Source: Apostichopus californicus
Taxonomy: Eukaryota; Echinodermata; Holothuroidea; Aspidochirotida; Stichopodidae
DNA: 46,215 nt
Direction: 5' to 3'
Assembly: GCA_020650975.1 (NCBI GenBank)
Contig: JAIPMN010011221.1
Span: 1,653-47,867, forward strand
Below are positions 28,096 to 38,988 of this stretch, one piece after another; the stretch's first letter is position 1, and each line of letters opens with the position of its first letter. The translations under genes were made by a program, and so were the position numbers. The notes beneath the pieces were generated by a model. That model was not told where the DNA came from. It did no database searches and saw only the letters and a program-made list of their open reading frames with translations.

Positions 28096-28471
28096 ATGGC
28101 TCCTAACATACGCCTTGATGACTTTTCTGTGAAAGCTATTTCTAGAAAAGTCACAAGTTTTTCGATTGAAAGGATTCTTCAAAAAGATGAAAGTTTACCA
28201 AAAATTGGAGATTTGAAAGAAGTTGTTACCTCAGGAAATTGTGGAATAGACAAGACCGCCGATTATTCAATACGCTCTACAGATTCGTGTTTGCGAACTT
28301 CGCAGAACATTGCAACGGACTCAATCGGTAAAGAATGTTGTCAACAGTCGCCATGTTATCCAATGAGATCATGTACTGCATATCATACTGAACGTCCCAT
28401 GTCCTGTTGCTGTTATTCTGCCGGCCAACACCATCCAAGTAACGCCCAACCTTATTTCCTTTTAACACCAG
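28096..28471 (+). CDS. Bsx-like gene exon 1 (eh1 repressor motif)
   Basis: 376 nt ending CCAG|GTAAGA, phase 1. It encodes residues 1-125: MAPNIRLDDFSVKAIS, then the eh1 motif, a weakly conserved Ser/Cys-rich middle with several cysteines around CCQQSPC and SCCCYS, and QPYFLLTPG at the end. Confidence 0.85.
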
Positions 28472-31400
28472 GTAAGATATTAAAATAAAATTGTATAAAA
28501 TAATTGTATTTTGAAATAATTATTCCAGTTTAATATATTCATAAACTTAGAGGCCAATAGGTAGCCTTTGAAGAAGATCTTGCTGGAATCGAAACGTCAG
28601 GCCTTTTAACTTTTTATTTTATATATTTAACTTCACAGGCTATTTTACGGTAGATAGGTAGATTAATAATAGTTAATTTTAATCTCTGTTTTATTATTCC
28701 GGTTTATTTGAATGTATTTTGGTTTTAGTAAGAATATTTATTGAATATAGATCTGTAAATCTTCATTTTTAAACTGATGAATACATAAACCGGAAAGTCG
28801 GTATTTTATAAAGAAATGTTGTCGCCAGTAAATAAAAGTATATAAACATAACATAACATAACATAACATCCACAGTACTTATATAAAAAGAATATATTTA
28901 TATAACGACAACAATCTCTCTACATCATTAATAAAATCAAAACTTAATGGAATTACAGATATAATATTTATGTTTAAATTCTACTATTTTCCAAGTAAAA
29001 TAATTTCGAACATATTCCATTATAATGTTAACAAAAAGCCAACAGGAAAAAAGCAATTGATGAATTTCATATAACATGACATTAAAAGTGTAAACAATAT
29101 GTATATTTATACTAATAAAGAAAGAGATACCGCGAATGGTTTTAAATATATTTTTGTAACAGCTTTTGAAAACAAAACACGAATACATACAATCATGTTG
29201 TAACACAACAAAAATTTAAAACATAAATATAAAATTTTCAATCTTTAAAAGTCTACTAAAATGGAAATCGTTGGTGTCTACAAGTCCTATTTCGTAACGT
29301 TATGTTAATGATGTTTCTTACATATTTGACAGTCTTTTTTTCTCATTTAATAATGAACAAATAATGCTCTTGTTCTTTCAATTTATTCCTGATAATTTGT
29401 ATTTTTTTCAATGATAGTTTGTTATGAAGAAGTAGTTTGTATTCCATGTTTATTACTCTGCAATTCAGTAACTGTATTTCATGCAACTTATTCGGAATAC
29501 TTATATTTTCATTGAAATTTGTGAAACCAGTTTGGAAGCGAATTGTCTGTTTTGGAAAAAGCCTCGCTTCCTTTTTAGGAACATTGTCTTGTTTTGTTAC
29601 TGTTATTGTTGCAGCTGTTGTTCTCTTCTGTTTTGTTTTGCTTTGTTTTATTTTAACTGTTTTTTAATTTATTTCTCATTTTTAATTATAGGTCTTTCGT
29701 CTATAGTTTAATCACGTATTTTTTCTAGTATATAAAACATATAAAGCCGAATTTCATCACACAAACACAAAATGTTAAGAAGCGTAAATATAACAAGAAT
29801 ACATTGTCCCGATATATTGGACATGTAACTTAAACTGAAATGTTTTTTATAATAGCTATAAACTTTGGAATGACTGACGTTTGCTTTTAATCAAAACTGG
29901 AAAAACCTTTAAATGGAAGCATCGAAGATAACAGGGAATGCAATTTAATCAGTAAAATATATAACCGCATAACACAACATAGTCTTTCATATTGGTACAA
30001 ATAGAAGCTTAATACTATTGCAGACAGTTCCAATATATAAAATGTTAATGTATTGTTCTTTAGGGTAAACAATAGTATCACTAGGATCTGAAACCTATTA
30101 TCTCTAGGATATGAAACCTTTACCACTAGGATCTCAAACCTTTACCACTATAATCTGAAACCATTGACCACCATGATCTGAAACATTTACCACTAGGATC
30201 TGAAACATTTTACTTTCTCCTTTGCGTTCCTATTAATGTCATTCGTGTTGACACTGAAACTCCTGCCATCATTCAGCTGCATGTTTTAAGAGCTTGAATA
30301 TTTGATTAAGCCTTTTTTTTGCAAAACCCATCTCCACGACAGAAAGTAAACGTTGTAATAAAATAAAGAAAAAAATATAAAAGTGAAAAACACGTGACTC
30401 GATGATGTCATATTTAGACTTGATCAAGTCTTCAGCCTTGTGTGTGAAAAGAAAAAGAACATTAAATGTGTGATAATCTCGCAAATGGAATAAGATTTAT
30501 TTTAGCTGCTGTTGAGGGAAGTTACTTACATTTATCTCTATCACATCGGCCAGTGATAATAACTTGGTTTCCGTCTCCTTGAAGAGAGGAAAGACCGATC
30601 TTGCTAAACTCGACATTTAGTTTTTTTTCTGATATTTCGTCTTAAAATGAGATTCTGTATACAATGGTCCACTCAGTTCTTACTACAATTTTAAATGAAA
30701 TCAGAGCACAAGACTTGTCACCCCTGAGGTTACAGGTTCGAATCCCGTTTTTTATCAAATATTTATTTTTTTTCAAATTCGTTTGATAAATTACTTTGTC
30801 AGTATTCCGTTGTTAATTGACTTATACCCAAGTATATATATCCCAGAGGTAGTTCAGTAAATAATATAGATAAGTCGTCAAACCTTTCTTACTTCTCCAT
30901 ATTCAGTTGGTACGTGTATTGGAAACATAGAACTGTGACATAGCGTCCGCCTGAAAATTCCCGCATTGTTGACAACGTTTGAGAATTTGTTCGTCGAAAG
31001 ATTATTGCTGGGATTTTTTTTTTTTTCAAAAGAGGCTATGTCAGAAAAAGCAACTAACACATATACGTTTGTAATCTTCTCTCTATATAGATATTTCTGG
31101 GGTTTTTTTTCATTTTTATTTATTTTTTATTTATCTTAGTTTTGTATCTACATGGGGTATAGTTTAATTCTGTTCAGTTCGTCAACTATAGTATCTTACA
31201 CTTGTATCAGAAAGCCTATCCTGGATATTCCCAAATACGCTATATATACCCAAGTAGGCTATACTTATAATGACATTGACTGAGTTACGTCAGCGGTAAT
31301 TAACCCGTCTGGTTCGGCCTATATACTGTTTATTACTGGCTCGTTTGAAGTGTAATCCTCTTAAATTATACAAAAGAAGCTTCAAACCGTAAGCAAGGCT

Positions 31401-34400
31401 TACAGAGATGGCGTACACAGTCAATTGTCAAGTTCATAAAGAGAGGCAGAGAGTTACACAATGGTAACGTCATATATACCGTGAGCAGTTGTACAGTTAG
31501 ACACTATAAAGTTTATTAATTACACCGTCTGGGTCTGTTTTGGTAACGTGTGGTTTTTAAATTACAAGGCTGCTATATATACTTATCGTGTAGAATATTG
31601 TTGCGTTAATCGTAATACGATCCCATTTGTTTTATAGTTTACCACTGTTTACTATTTATATGTTCTTGCAGTAGGTGTTTTTTAGAATCCAATAAAGTGT
31701 AAGTATAGAAATAGGGACGTAGTATTTTCCGTTACTTTGATAGGCAATCAACTCTATCGGAATTTTCCTTAAAATTTCTATGCAAATCATATTCACTTGA
31801 TGAATATGCACTAACAAAAATCATGGCATTTCTATTACGCAACTTAAGTGTTACAGAAAATGCAAATGTTACTGTATATATTTGATACGAATTTTCAAAT
31901 CTCGAGAGCTTGACATTTCAATTTACCTTATGGCTTAATTACATATTTTGTTACTTTTTGATATACTCTGATAAGTATGAGGCTGCCATAAATATTTAAG
32001 GAGTCGGCTAAGCATGCAGTCGGATTTGGTGTTAATTCGGGGCTTCCCCTTTTAGGCATTCCTCGGTGATGGATTGATAAATTGAAGACAGTTTCTTTAA
32101 AGGTAGAAATGGGTGATTGAATCTAAGAGATTTGAAGAGCATCTTTCTATATTCATATTTTTTTTTAAATTCACATTGCTACTTCATATGTCTACCCATT
32201 ATGACGTCATTATATAATCGGCAAGCGAACGAATCCCAATCGCAAGCAGGGGAGAATGACAAATTTACTCTCTTCAGGAACCAGGCGCGTAGCCAAGGGG
32301 GGGGGGGGGGGCGAAGGGGGCGACCGCCCCCCCCCCCNNNNNNNNNNCCCCCCCCCCCCCCCCCCCCCGAGCATATTTTTTGTATTTTTTTATGATATCG
32401 CTAGTAATTTCAAAATAGGAAATGCTTTGATGCAACTTACAAGGCCTGGTATGTGCCATTTCCAGCGATCTGGGAGGCATTTTCGACCAAATTGTTTGTA
32501 CGCTTCGCGCCAAAATGGTGGCGCTACGCTTAGATAGTTTGCCACAGACTTCGCCCCTCTCTTGAAAAATTCCTTGCTACGCGCCTGTCTGGAACATAAT
32601 TTAGTCGCAAACAAATCATGATGAAAATAGGAAATATGACGTCATATAAATCGGTTGCGGGCCTTGAAAGTCCAATCGTAAGCAAGATTAAAATTGTCAA
32701 CTAACAAACTTTGGAGAATAAACTAACCAACTGGATGAAACTTATAGGATTTATGATTTCAGATGAAGACATTTGCATCTTATCATTACGCCAGTACCGT
32801 CTGACTGTTCTTATCTGGAAGTACGCCACTCTTTATTTCACATTCCATAGGGTTACAAACTTGTGAACCGTAATGTCCTCTTTAATTATATTAACATATA
32901 TTTTGTAGGACTAAATGCATTCAGCCAATAACATAATATAAATTAAATCCGATGACAAGGAATGCTAGAAATATTATTAATTAAAGTACTTAGAAACTGA
33001 AAGAATGAACAAAAAACTAATGAGTAAGTAAGAAACGAAACCTAAAATAGGATAGCAAATAATTTCGATTCTAAAATAGGATTCCAACCACTCACCTACA
33101 GAAAAACATAATTGTAATTCCGAATGAAAGTTTGGACAATCATATATAACTTGCTCTTTAATAACATTAAAATAACATTAAAATGACGACATGAAATTTT
33201 GTGTTAACAAATGAATTTAAGTCCATTTTTATCAATGTTCTTCAACACTTGAAAACGTGAATACTATACGCTTGTCCATCTTGACAAATGTCAAATTCTA
33301 TCAACGGGATATTATTTCTACAAAGTTAAAGTATTGAATTTAGGATCAATGCATCCTAACATAAGTCAAATAACATTATGTTAAGTTTAAATGTTTGTTA
33401 TTTTTTCTAGGAGATTCATTTGAATTACTGATTATCAGTATATGGCGTATATATTTATCTTGTTTTAATATGTAATTTAGATGTATGAAGACGAAAGGAA
33501 TTTTAACTAGGAGGTTTACCCGGTTAAGAGTGTAATCGTTTCGCAAGATTCTCGAATATCAGACTCACAGAAGGAACAAAATAACGGGAATACTTGAAGG
33601 TGAAAGGGAAATATGAATCAAAACTATCTATATATAAGGCGCAAATTAATAATAAGTAAATTCAAAAGGTTTTTGTTTCTCCCTTGGTTACATTTCAGTA
33701 TTGATATACTTTCCAATGCTTTCATTCCTTTTCTCAAAAACCTAGATATCTATAATCCCAAATTTTTAATTTGGGGGAGAATCTTGAGATACTAACGTTA
33801 AATTAGCCCTCTACTTTCAACTTCAAGGAAGTCACATCACAAAATATCAGAATTATCGCTTTGATTAGTGTTCCATCTAACCTTCAATATTTCTTAAACA
33901 TCATGTTTAATAGAGGGTTGAAATTTCTGCAGACAAAAAAATATATTGTTTCGGATTGAAAGTCTTGTCCCTGATTTAAAACGTTTTAATATGGTCTTTG
34001 CAAAAGTTGTGTATAGCGAGGATAGTCCAGATTGGTATTGTACAGTCTGTATGCTTAATGATGTATACTAATTTTAAGCAACCTATAATTATGGAAAATA
34101 TTAAATTATTTTCAATTCCTAACAGATTACTTTTATGTCTTTAATCAAAATTACTGGGAGAACACTGAATTTCTTTTGAATTGAAAGAAACTTGAGGACA
34201 TTTAAAAAAATGAGATAACGTTTGTGTGGTCAGCAAATGGTATTTAACATAACTCTGATGAAGTTTCATGTGTAGTTCTGGGGGTGGGGTGGCGGGGGAC
34301 AAAGCTCCTGGTAGATATATAATGATGTGTTTTATTACAGTAATGCTTAAGCGACCACAAAATTGGGAGAAACTCGCAAGGGCTTATCGATTACAATTTA

Positions 34401-37400
34401 CACGTCGGGTGGCTTCCAATTCAACATTTTAAACTATTTTTTTTTTCAATTCAGTAAGTTATTTCAGATTGGAAAACCATATATTGCTCTTGGATCAAAA
34501 ACCCACCTCAGTACTATGACCCGGCCGGGTATCGAACCCGGAACTTCCCCATTGCTAAGCCTCATTGCTTCAAATGCCACCGCCTTTATCCACTCGGCCA
34601 CAGCACCGGTTCATATAATATTGTAACAAAGAAGAATACGTTAAGTTAGACAAAAAAGGTAAACGAATATAATCCAAAAATAGCAAAGCCATCGTTCAGC
34701 AAATTAAAAAAAGCCTGGCAACAACACTGACCCATGGGTATTAAAGATTATTTTTTTCGAGGAGTGTTTGTGGGGGAGGTGTTTGGAATAGATTACCACA
34801 TGTATGCAAACAACGCCATCTTGAGATTGATAAAACATAACCCACACACTTATTCAGCGCGGGTTGATTTGGTTGGTAGAAGGAGAGTTATGCTAAATAT
34901 CATAATAATATATTTCATGGATTTACCCCTCGTTCGGTGCATGGGTAGACTTGTTGGAGGAGGGGTTGTTATGCATAGGTTGGAATAGAGTATAGGTTAA
35001 TTATAGCTGCACTACTGGCGCTGTGTAGGCTGAATAGATTTCTCAAGTATTCAATTTTCATTGCCTGAATAATTTCCGTCCCTTGAGCATTCATCCGCGT
35101 GACCATTGTAAACCTGAGTTTTGCCAATCACACAAACTGGTTTCGAGAATGAAATTCGGGGGGCGTTCTTTAGATTTGTTTTCTTTGGAAAGCTGCAATG
35201 CATTGTCATGCTTAACTAAACCTTGATCAATGTTCCTTTTATAGAACCCATGATGAGATCAGCTTTTCGGTTAAAAGTCCAAATAAAAGCTAATTTCGAA
35301 AATTGGTACTTAAAAATTCAGAGTCGTTGTTCAGGTTGAATTGAGGGCTTACGCCAAGAATACCCACAAACCGTCAGAATTTATCCAATGAATCGTTTAT
35401 TTGGCCCCGGTAGGAAAATGTGTACTTATATAGATGGCCGCCGATAGTGTCCAAATGTTTACATTTTTTCGCATTTTATGTGACATGTATATGTAACAAA
35501 TTAAATTACAAGGGTTAAATGAAACAAAAGAAAGAAATACTAATTGATAAGACTAATTAATGGAAACCTGATCTAACGGATGAAAACAAAAACAGATATA
35601 AAAACAACCAGAGTCAGAAGAAAGGAAACCCATGAAAACAGGAGAATGTCATTACCACGTGGCATGGAAGAAATACTTCCGTGCCAAGTGGTGTGACGTA
35701 ACAACCAAAGAGAATGCCTTCCAGATCTAATTACTTGTCCATAAAAGCTCTGTTCAAATCTCTGATCAGTATTGCAATGATTGTACACTTAACAAAGTTT
35801 TATTATAGTTCCGTGTGTTTTGTTTATTGTTTTTCAAGTTCCCGTTTTCAATAATTATGGATGTTCGTGATTTGAGTGGGATTTTTCTTCTGGCAATACG
35901 CATAGTCTATAGAACAGCAGCTATCATTGGACGATCCACGGGGACTTTCCAAATGTTTAATTTGTTTCAGTTTGTCTATGATGAATATCTTGAGAGGCCC
36001 TTTTACTCTTATATATTTGCTTATATCTTTGTACGTGTTTTCTTACAGTAAATAAGCAGGTTGTGAAAAGTTTTGCTATCCTCGTCTTTCAGTTTCACGA
36101 AGATATAATTGAAACCAAAGGCCAATCATAACTGCTGTATCTGGTGACTTTATCTAAGCTTTCTCTTGGTTGTGCAAGAGTAAATGGGCTTGACGTTTCG
36201 ATCCTAGAAGGATCTTATAAGAGGCTGATCTCTCGAGTGGCTTGTTATAAGATAATTCACAGAGGTTTGGTTTTGTAACCGTTTGTTGAAATATCGATTC
36301 ACATATTCGACCAACCCAATAAAGAATTCGATAGACCACATGTGACTTCAGCTCACGTGATGACCGTCGATATCTCTATACCTGGAACTATGAAGAAACA
36401 AACAGCATTATAATCATCTATTTATAGAGCTTAGTATAATGGCACCATTGTTTCTCATCACGGTTGATTGAATGATATACCCCAATAATTATTTCGGTTC
36501 GCAATTTCAGATAAAAAAGATGGTCTATTTATACATATCACCGGTATATCTTATAAGTCGTTTAGCGCATTCAACTGTTCTTCTTTATTATAACAGGTTT
36601 ATCATGCCCGTACTAGCTGGTAAAAAAAATCTGATTTCCCATCTGGCGCCCCAAAGGATTAAATCCTTCTTTTGTCCGATTTTGGTTTCGAAAGATCCTC
36701 ATGAGGAAGAAATCAAATCATCCTTTTTGTAGATAAGTCGCTGAACACAACCATTGGCTCTGGGATTTTATTCATCAATATATGCAAAAAGAATGAAATT
36801 AATGCAAATGATATGCGAACAACGTGATAAAATAGTAATAGAGGGCTTAATATCGGGAAGGGGGATCACAAACTTTGCGGGGCAGTGGGATTTAACTGGC
36901 TTTGAGGCCTAGGGGTGGGGGGGGGGGAGGGTGAAATCCACAGTGTTACCAATAACATTTCCGACACCATGGAACCTCTGTGTACGCCATAGCACACATT
37001 CCAGTATAGTTTTAATGTTTTCAACAAACGGATGCTTCTAATTAATGAAGGGGGAGGGGGGACTTATATAGGCTTTGCAGAGAACAGGGTGGGTGCGATC
37101 AAGGATCAATGGTCAAGGATTTTCTAAAAATCTTTGTTTAGATGTCAAATAGTGCATTCTGAAGCCTTTTTATTACGTATTTTTATATTTTTTAAATATT
37201 TTTATGAAATAGATCTAAATGCAAAAGGTTAATCGTACACCGGTAGCAGTCACGTGGTCTTATTCTTGCCAGGCAGTGAATTTAATGAAAAAGACTTATT
37301 AATGAATATATACTTTTCGTCTTTATCAGCAGGTTACAGCATCCCGTCTCCGATGGCGTACCCTTATTCCGTTCGTCATTGCCGGAGAAGGAAGGCCAGA

Positions 37401-38988
37401 ACCGTCTTCTCTGATATACAGCATATGGAACTAGAGAAAAGATTCAAATACCAACTGTATTTATCGACGCCGGAACGAATCGAATTAGCGGAGAAACTTG
37501 ACCTCACAGAATCACAGGTAAATCTCTCTTACCTACCCCACCATCTATCCACTTAACATTTACCCCCCCCCTCCCCACCATTGTCATACAGTATCGGTGA
37601 CAAACATTTGTCAACGGTATAAACCAACTCAAAGAATGAATTCATACCGGAATACCGGAGTTCGTATATAAAACCTACTTGTCAACGGGAAAAAACTGCC
37701 TCTACTGCAAATAGAATATGTAGGTTTTACATGTAAAAATTTAGAGTGCCCGACGTTTCCATCTTAGCAGGATCTTCTTCAGATGCTCACTAAAACGAGA
37801 ACAAACCAAGAACATATTACAAGGCACAGATGTACTAACTGATATTTAAACTATCAGTTTACAGAACCATACAGAACTATCAGTTTACAGAACCATACTT
37901 ATGATGAGTAAGAACAGAACCATACTTATGATGAGTATTCCAACACACCATATGTAACTTGGATCCTGAGCACGTAAAATCTATTGATAGCTGATTGCGC
38001 ATATAAATGTAAATATATCATATCCTATCTCTGTTTTTGTCATGGTTTGCGACCCACGAACTGGCTACAAAATACTTCTGTGGCCCGCCCACAAGACCAA
38101 ATCCGCCCGCTCTCCCCGTTAACACACGATATACCATACCTCAACAGCCATGACGTAATATCCATATTGTACGGCTGCTTTGGAAAGACTTAGTTCTCTC
38201 ATTTTCCTCTCGATTGGTTCCTGTACATTTAACCAAAGATCCCTGCTATTGTTTCGAAACTTATGATCCTCTTATTGATAAGCGGAAATACAGTTATATT
38301 TGCGGTTCAAACCGACAAGTTTCCACTTGATAAATGATGTTCAAGTGCTTATTAGTTTGCGTTGCATGTACACATTGTATTGCACTTGACATTTCAAATA
38401 AACATTGTTATACACATCTTTATAACTACAAGAAATTCAAGTGGTCATAATTACTTATCTACTCCATTTATTATGGAGTTATTAACCGTTTGAGCCGATA
38501 CTCCAAGAAAAATGTTGTGGCCAAAAATTAGCATATAGGATTATCGTAATTTCAAACTTTGTAAATTCACACCTTTAAATTTAACATTCCCTTAATGCTT
38601 TTTTTTATCTTTTAGTTTATTTGTCTTTTCCAAACGCTATAAGTTATGATTCCACCATATTATGTAATATTGCCAAAAAAATTACAAATTGAAATAAATT
38701 TATTGGCTGAAATTGATTTCTTTATCAATCAAGTCATTCTTCGCCTAAACAACATGGCAATACAAAGCTCTCGTACATACAATCTGGTTTCCATCTATTT
38801 CCTTAATCTTTCCTTAAGTTTCTTGCTTTCATTTTCATTAGCACAAAGTTTTCTTCCGCGTCCGTGTGATAGTTATGTTCGTACAAGTAACCATTATTAT
38901 TTTTCCTTTTCATTTAATTTAGGTAAAAACTTGGTTCCAAAATAGACGGATGAAGGCAAAGAAAATGAAACAGTCGAAAGAGAAATAG
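28096..38988 (+). CDS. Bsx-like homeobox transcription factor, 3 exons, 208 residues
   Basis: Exons 28096-28471, 37333-37517 and 38923-38988 join in phase (1, then 0) to 208 codons plus TAG. A TAA in frame at 28057-28059 and a good start context (G at -3, G at +4) support the ATG. Residues 20-28 are TSFSIERIL, a perfect eh1 (FxIxxIL) Groucho-binding motif. Residues 119-126 PYFLLTPG resemble the conserved stretch ahead of the homeodomain in vertebrate Bsx. The homeodomain is residues 144-203, preceded by HCR; L16, F20, W48, F49, Q50, N51 and R53 are all intact. RRRKARTVFSD, YLSTPER and WFQNRRMKxKK point to Bsx within the ANTP/NK-like class. Position 56 is Ala and only five residues follow the homeodomain, so it is a short, divergent member. 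Barx is the main alternative; its WYQNRR and Trp56 do not match. Confidence 0.88.
28564..28602 (+). mobile_element. Hammerhead-like Penelope-type motif, copy B
   Basis: Same 39-nt layout as copy A: GCCT, TTGAAGA, a GATC..GAATC hairpin, GAAACGTC, AGGC. The first core C is T. It lies about 90 bp after exon 1 of the Bsx-like gene. Confidence 0.5.
30072..30212 (+). repeat. ~25-bp minisatellite
   Basis: About six units of ACCACTAGGATCTGAAACCT type with point changes, in intron 1 of the Bsx-like gene. Confidence 0.88.
30404..30437 (-). mobile_element. Hammerhead-like Penelope-type motif, variant copy E
   Basis: The minus strand reads GGCTGAAGACTTGATCAAGT then CTAAATATGACATC. It has the CTGAAGA string followed by a perfect palindromic stem (ACTTGATCAAGT) but lacks a clean GAAA. 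Confidence 0.4.
32282..32587. mobile_element. hAT-like MITE of the same CAGGC-ended family, with assembly gap
   Basis: Ends CAGGCGCGTAGC (32282) and its inverse GCTACGCGCCTG (to 32587). Flanks TCAGGAAC (32274-32281) and TCTGGAAC (32588-32595) differ by one base over 8, as in an aged hAT duplication. The interior matches 24173-24515 inverted. A run of G, C and ten Ns (32338-32347) fills one end. Confidence 0.8.
32338..32347. other. Assembly gap (10 N)
   Basis: Exactly ten Ns inside a poly-C stretch, within the MITE at 32282-32587. The true length there is unknown. Confidence 0.97.
34345..34611 (-). mobile_element. tRNA-derived SINE family 2, full copy
   Basis: On the minus strand the head reads GCTGTGGCCGAGTGGATAAA (box A) and GGGTTCGATACCCGG (box B), with the long variable region of a class II (Ser/Leu-type) tRNA. 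The body shares agcgaccacaaa, gggcttat..attacaa and ttgctcttggat with the copy at 14558. Located in intron 1 of the Bsx-like gene. Confidence 0.85.
35655..35691. other. Hairpin-forming inverted repeat
   Basis: CCACGTGGCATGGAAG (35655-35670) and CTTCCGTGCCAAGTGG (35676-35691) pair at 14 of 16 positions around a 5-nt loop. The first arm holds an E-box CACGTG. Too short for a typical miRNA precursor. Confidence 0.55.
36188..36225 (-). mobile_element. Hammerhead-like Penelope-type motif, copy C (core decayed)
   Basis: The minus strand keeps GCCTC, the GATCCTTCTAGGATC hairpin and GAAACGTC, but CTGAAGAA has become TTATAA. Confidence 0.45.
37333..37517 (+). CDS. Bsx-like gene exon 2 (homeodomain N-terminal part)
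   Basis: 185 nt, acceptor TCAGCAG|, donor CACAG|GTAAAT. It encodes GYSIPSPMAYPYSVRHC and homeodomain residues 1-44 (RRKARTVFSDIQHMELEKRF ... STPERIELAEKLDLTESQ). The phase-0 intron after Gln44 is the classic position of homeodomain introns. Confidence 0.95.
37748..37787 (-). mobile_element. Hammerhead-like Penelope-type motif, copy D
   Basis: The minus strand reads CTGAAGAAGATCCTGC then AAGATGGAAACGTC. The core strings are intact but the stem I pairing seen in copies A and B is lost. Located in intron 2 of the Bsx-like gene. Confidence 0.45.
37848..37940 (+). repeat. Short overlapping tandem duplications
   Basis: AACTATCAGTTTACAGAACC occurs twice, followed by two copies of AGAACCATACTTATGATGAG. 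Located in intron 2 of the Bsx-like gene. Confidence 0.88.
38923..38988 (+). CDS. Bsx-like gene exon 3 (homeodomain helix 3 and stop)
   Basis: 66 nt including TAG; acceptor TTTAATTTAG|. It encodes VKTWFQNRRMKAKKMKQSKE plus Lys, i.e. homeodomain residues 45-60 and a 5-residue tail. No C-terminal domain follows, unlike vertebrate Bsx. An alternative longer 3' exon cannot be excluded. Confidence 0.93.
   Translation, partial: VKTWFQNRRMKAKKMKQSKEK

Larger units (their letters stand above)
28472..37332 (+). other. Intron 1 of the Bsx-like gene (8.9 kb)
   Basis: GTAAGA to GCAG. Contains hammerhead-like copies B, C and E, the 25-bp minisatellite, the hAT-like MITE, SINE family 2, and a hairpin at 35655-35691. 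The remainder is AT-rich with no gene seen; it is a likely place for enhancers, but none can be recognised by eye. Confidence 0.75.

Noticed and set aside
30700..30740. Possible tRNA or SINE head (AGGTTCGAATCCCG looks like box B)
   Set aside because: No box A at the right distance and no acceptor-stem pairing.
34345..34611. A genuine tRNA-Ser/Leu gene
   Set aside because: Box A and B are present, but the head is fused to a body shared with 14558-14785 and the arms pair poorly; a SINE is the better reading.
35573..36051. Short frames in both directions as a gene pair
   Set aside because: No homology, no codon bias, inside a homeobox intron with repeats.
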